In this document: piece after piece, positions 5,616 to 7,902 of the stretch | Position numbering within the stretch: position 1 is the stretch's first letter | Layout: each line of letters begins with the position of its first letter | DNA from: Bacteroidota bacterium | GTDB taxonomy: Bacteria; Bacteroidota; Bacteroidia; B-17B0; Aurantibacillaceae | NCBI GenBank assembly: GCA_025359355.1 | Contig: JANYGR010000299.1 | Coordinates: 1-7,902, forward strand | Length of the DNA: 7,902 nt | Reading direction: 5' to 3' | Position numbers and translations under genes: made by a program | The notes under the pieces: generated by a model | Databases searched by the model: none | The model's input: only the letters and a program-made list of their open reading frames with translations | What the model was told of the DNA's origin: nothing

Positions 5616-6407
5616 ATGTTAAATTGGTTAAATAGATATTTTGTGAGGTATAATTTTTTTATCTCTATTTGTTCCCTTGCTTTACTTGCTTATTTTTCGG
5701 TATTAACTCATCATCGTGTTTCGCCACTTAATTATATTTTTAGTTTTTTTGGGACACTTTGCGTATACAATCTCTTTCGCTTATTTCCTTCGTTAAACGA
5801 CGTAAAGCAACGATTATCTACTATCGCAGTTGAACTAATTTTGTATAGTTCTATACTTTGTGTTATTGCCTTTTATCTCATTGATGATAACATTAAATAT
5901 TATTACCTCATACCCATTATTATTTCTTTAGCTTATAAATTTCCAATTTTCCTGAAAAAAGAATTAAGAAATCTTGCTTTTTTTAAAGTGTTTATTATTG
6001 CTTTTGTATGGATATCGATCGCTGCTATTCCTCTGTTTTCAGATCAATTGGATGCTATTACTAAAAACACGCTGTCATTATTAGTTGTTGCTCAATTCTT
6101 TTTCTTTATCGCTATATCCATTCCATTTGATGTATTTGATATGAAGAAAGATGAAATGAAAACAATTGCCACACGTTTTGGAGCAACAAAAGCCATTTAT
6201 TTTTCATTAGCCTGTGCTTGTGTTTATGCAATAATTCATGTATTAACAGATAACACTATCAAAGAAAAAATAGCTCATTGTATAGTCTTTCTAATAACAA
6301 TAAGTATTATTAGTCAGTATAAAAAATTAAAAACAAAAACGCTTCAATATTATTTTTTAGATGGATTAATCATTTTTCAAACGTTGGTAATTTATCTATT
6401 ACATTAA
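5616..6407 (+). CDS. UbiA-superfamily-like membrane protein with one acidic motif
   Basis: The 263-residue protein is almost entirely hydrophobic, with about eight transmembrane segments (roughly 13-30, 38-55, 67-88, 95-110, 121-140, 152-170, 193-210, 220-233, 246-262). UbiA enzymes attach polyprenyl chains to aromatic acceptors in the inner membrane using two Asp-rich motifs. The second is visible as IPFDVFDMKKDEMKTIATRFG (D172, D175, D179; 169-189), and AYKFPIFLKKELRNLAFFK (106-124) fits the loop between them. At the first motif, normally NDxxDxxxD, only YNLFRLFPSLND (51-62) is found, so the first metal site appears lost. Catalysis is therefore doubtful, and the acceptor is unknown. It is probably the first gene of a unit with the ClC gene, 17 bases downstream. 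Confidence 0.6.
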   Translation: MLNWLNRYFVRYNFFISICSLALLAYFSVLTHHRVSPLNYIFSFFGTLCVYNLFRLFPSLNDVKQRLSTIAVELILYSSILCVIAFYLIDDNIKYYYLIPIIISLAYKFPIFLKKELRNLAFFKVFIIAFVWISIAAIPLFSDQLDAITKNTLSLLVVAQFFFFIAISIPFDVFDMKKDEMKTIATRFGATKAIYFSLACACVYAIIHVLTDNTIKEKIAHCIVFLITISIISQYKKLKTKTLQYYFLDGLIIFQTLVIYLLH

Positions 6408-6424
6408 TCTTTGTTAATAAAAGT

Positions 6425-7684
6425 ATGATGACAAAAAGAACAACAGAATTTGCTAAGCTAATTTTAATAACCTGTTTTATTGCCCTATTAAGTGCATTTT
6501 TAGGGGATGCATTAAAACTATTAACAGAAAAATACGAATCTGTTTTTTATACTTTAACACAAAAAAATAACATCTATGTTTTTATATTTCCAGTTGTTGG
6601 TTTATCTTTAATTTATGCATTACGTTATTATCTGTTTAGTAAAAAAGAAAACAAAGGCATCAAAGAAATATATGATAGTTTAAAAACGCGCCACAACGAA
6701 TTACCTATTTATAAAATTCCATCTCATTTTATCAATGGCTTGTTAACGGTTGCTTTTGGTGGCTCAACAGGTATCGAAGTTTCTTCTGTTGTTGCCTCGG
6801 CAAGTTTTGGTTCCGTAATTCAGAAGAAGGCTAAGATTCATCAATTGTATCGAAAAGAATTAATTTGCGTAGGCGTTGCTGCTGCTGTAACAGCTTTGTT
6901 TAATAGCCCTATCGCAGGCGCCTTATTTGCTTTAGAAGTTATTTTAAAAAGAACAACAAGAAAAGCAGTCATTACAATTACTGTTTCTGTTTTGATTGCT
7001 TGGTTATTTAATTACCTTTTAAATTTAGAACCTTTATTTCATATTCATATTTCTCATTGGAATCATTATGCTTTTCCTTACTTTATTTTACTAGGTGTTT
7101 TGGCGGGTTTACATTCCGTTTACCTCACAAAATGCGTTTTGTTTTTCAAAGCTAAGTTTTCTAAAATCACTAAAAACTATATGAAAATTATAATTGGCTC
7201 AAGCATATTAAGTATTTCACTTTTTATATTTCCTCAATTATATGGTGATGGTTATCATGCAATGAAAGAATTATTTTTAGCCTCTGATACACTCAAATTT
7301 TCGAATCTTTTTAGTTTATTACTGATAAGTATTCTTATTTTAAAACCAGTTGTAACCTCTGCAACACTAGCGTCTGGTGGTGATGGTGGTGTTTTTGCAC
7401 CCAGTTTATTTATAGGTGCGTTTCTTGGATTATTGGTTGCTTCTGTTTTAAATCATTTTTTTGATGCACAAGTTATTCCGCTTAATTTTATGGTGATAGG
7501 TATGGGAGCTGTATTAAGCGCGAGCTTACACGCGCCGTTTACAGCTTTATTTTTAATTTGTGGTTTGATTAATGATTATACGTTATTCATTCCAATCCTA
7601 ACAGCTTGCCTCATTTCTAAGTTAACAGCTAAAATGATTATACCTTATACCGTTTATAGTTATTCGGCACCTACAGCTCATTAA
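6425..7684 (+). CDS. ClC-family chloride channel/transporter
   Basis: This 419-residue inner-membrane protein belongs to the ClC family of anion channels and Cl-/H+ antiporters, with no C-terminal CBS domains. Against E. coli ClcA as I recall it, the filter motif GREGP corresponds to GIEVS (116-120), keeping the gating glutamate as E118. GIFAP corresponds to GVFAP (322-326), and GSGIP to NKGIK (76-80), so the central-site Ser is Lys. NSPIAGALFALEV (160-172) aligns with NAPLAGILFIIEE, putting V172 at the internal proton glutamate E203; animal ClC channels also have Val there. Y411 may be the central tyrosine. Either of two adjacent ATGs (6425, 6428) could start it, and no Shine-Dalgarno site is seen. 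It is followed after 21 bases by an HPP-family gene. ClC identity is firm; channel versus antiporter and ion preference are inference. Confidence 0.92.
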   Translation: MMTKRTTEFAKLILITCFIALLSAFLGDALKLLTEKYESVFYTLTQKNNIYVFIFPVVGLSLIYALRYYLFSKKENKGIKEIYDSLKTRHNELPIYKIPSHFINGLLTVAFGGSTGIEVSSVVASASFGSVIQKKAKIHQLYRKELICVGVAAAVTALFNSPIAGALFALEVILKRTTRKAVITITVSVLIAWLFNYLLNLEPLFHIHISHWNHYAFPYFILLGVLAGLHSVYLTKCVLFFKAKFSKITKNYMKIIIGSSILSISLFIFPQLYGDGYHAMKELFLASDTLKFSNLFSLLLISILILKPVVTSATLASGGDGGVFAPSLFIGAFLGLLVASVLNHFFDAQVIPLNFMVIGMGAVLSASLHAPFTALFLICGLINDYTLFIPILTACLISKLTAKMIIPYTVYSYSAPTAH

Positions 7685-7705
7685 TTTTTAACTACTGCAA
7701 TTGAT

Positions 7706-7902
7706 ATGCCTATAGAAAAGATTAAAAAAAATTACAGAAAAATAAAATATGTTTTTTATAAGGAAACAATTATTGATACCAAAGAACATTTCTTTACGTT
7801 TTTAGGAGCATTTTTCGGTATTGGTATCATTGGCTTTATAAGCAGTAGCTATTTTGTATTGAATGATACGTTGTTTTTAATTGGTTCTTTTGGCGCATCT
7901 TC
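7706..7902 (+). CDS. HPP-family membrane protein, N-terminal fragment (runs off the window)
   Basis: An open frame from ATG 7706 continues to the window end, giving 65 complete codons. A basic N-terminus (MPIEKIKKNYRKIKYVFYKE) precedes a first hydrophobic segment FFTFLGAFFGIGIIGFIS (29-46), a short loop, and LFLIGSFGAS (56-65). The last motif, preceded by a GAFxGI helix, is characteristic of the N-terminal half of HPP-family proteins, small four-helix membrane proteins; some plant and cyanobacterial members have been linked to nitrite transport. The diagnostic HPP motif lies beyond the window, so the assignment is provisional. Spacing of 21 bases from the ClC gene suggests co-transcription. 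Confidence 0.62.
   Translation, partial: MPIEKIKKNYRKIKYVFYKETIIDTKEHFFTFLGAFFGIGIIGFISSSYFVLNDTLFLIGSFGAS

Overview
The window looks like chromosomal DNA from an AT-rich member of the Bacteroidota. Supporting signs are a mitochondrial-type aconitase, MeaB, little use of Shine-Dalgarno sites, a TAnnTTTG-like -7 element, TAA stops on all six complete plus-strand genes, and membrane families (small UbiA-like protein, GIExS-type ClC, HPP) of the kind found in that phylum. This taxonomic call is inference from gene content, not from a marker gene.

Left part (1-2210, minus strand): an aconitate hydratase gene read leftwards and running off the window about a dozen codons before its expected end. 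It is intact in frame except for one TGA (969-971) exactly where family members carry the glycine of the GATVFTNACGPCIG segment. All cluster and active-site residues are kept on both sides, so this is either a sequence error, a very recent nonsense mutation, or (least likely) recoding.

Middle (2211-3862): a divergent intergenic region, then meaB, the G-protein chaperone of methylmalonyl-CoA mutase. Next comes a compact unit of about 0.48 kb: a DUF559 (Vsr-like fold) nuclease gene flanked by two inverted, G/C-rich copies of a palindromic repeat (3379-3426 and 3823-3857). The arrangement resembles REP/RAYT-type elements, in which a single gene sits between inverted palindromes. It is the best candidate here for an under-described system. 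The G-rich arms of the repeats also lie at Shine-Dalgarno distance from the nuclease start and from the next gene's start.

Right part (3863-7902, plus strand): a GT-B glycosyltransferase overlaps a small secreted protein of unknown function. A 168-bp gap follows that seems to hold, on the minus strand, the last codons of a lost ABC transporter. Then comes a tight run of three membrane-protein genes: a UbiA-like protein with only one acidic motif, a ClC anion channel/transporter with an altered selectivity filter and a Val at the internal proton-glutamate site, and the start of an HPP-family protein cut off by the window edge. Gaps of 17 and 21 bp suggest these three form one transcription unit. 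Its substrate is unknown, but ClC plus HPP points to anion handling.
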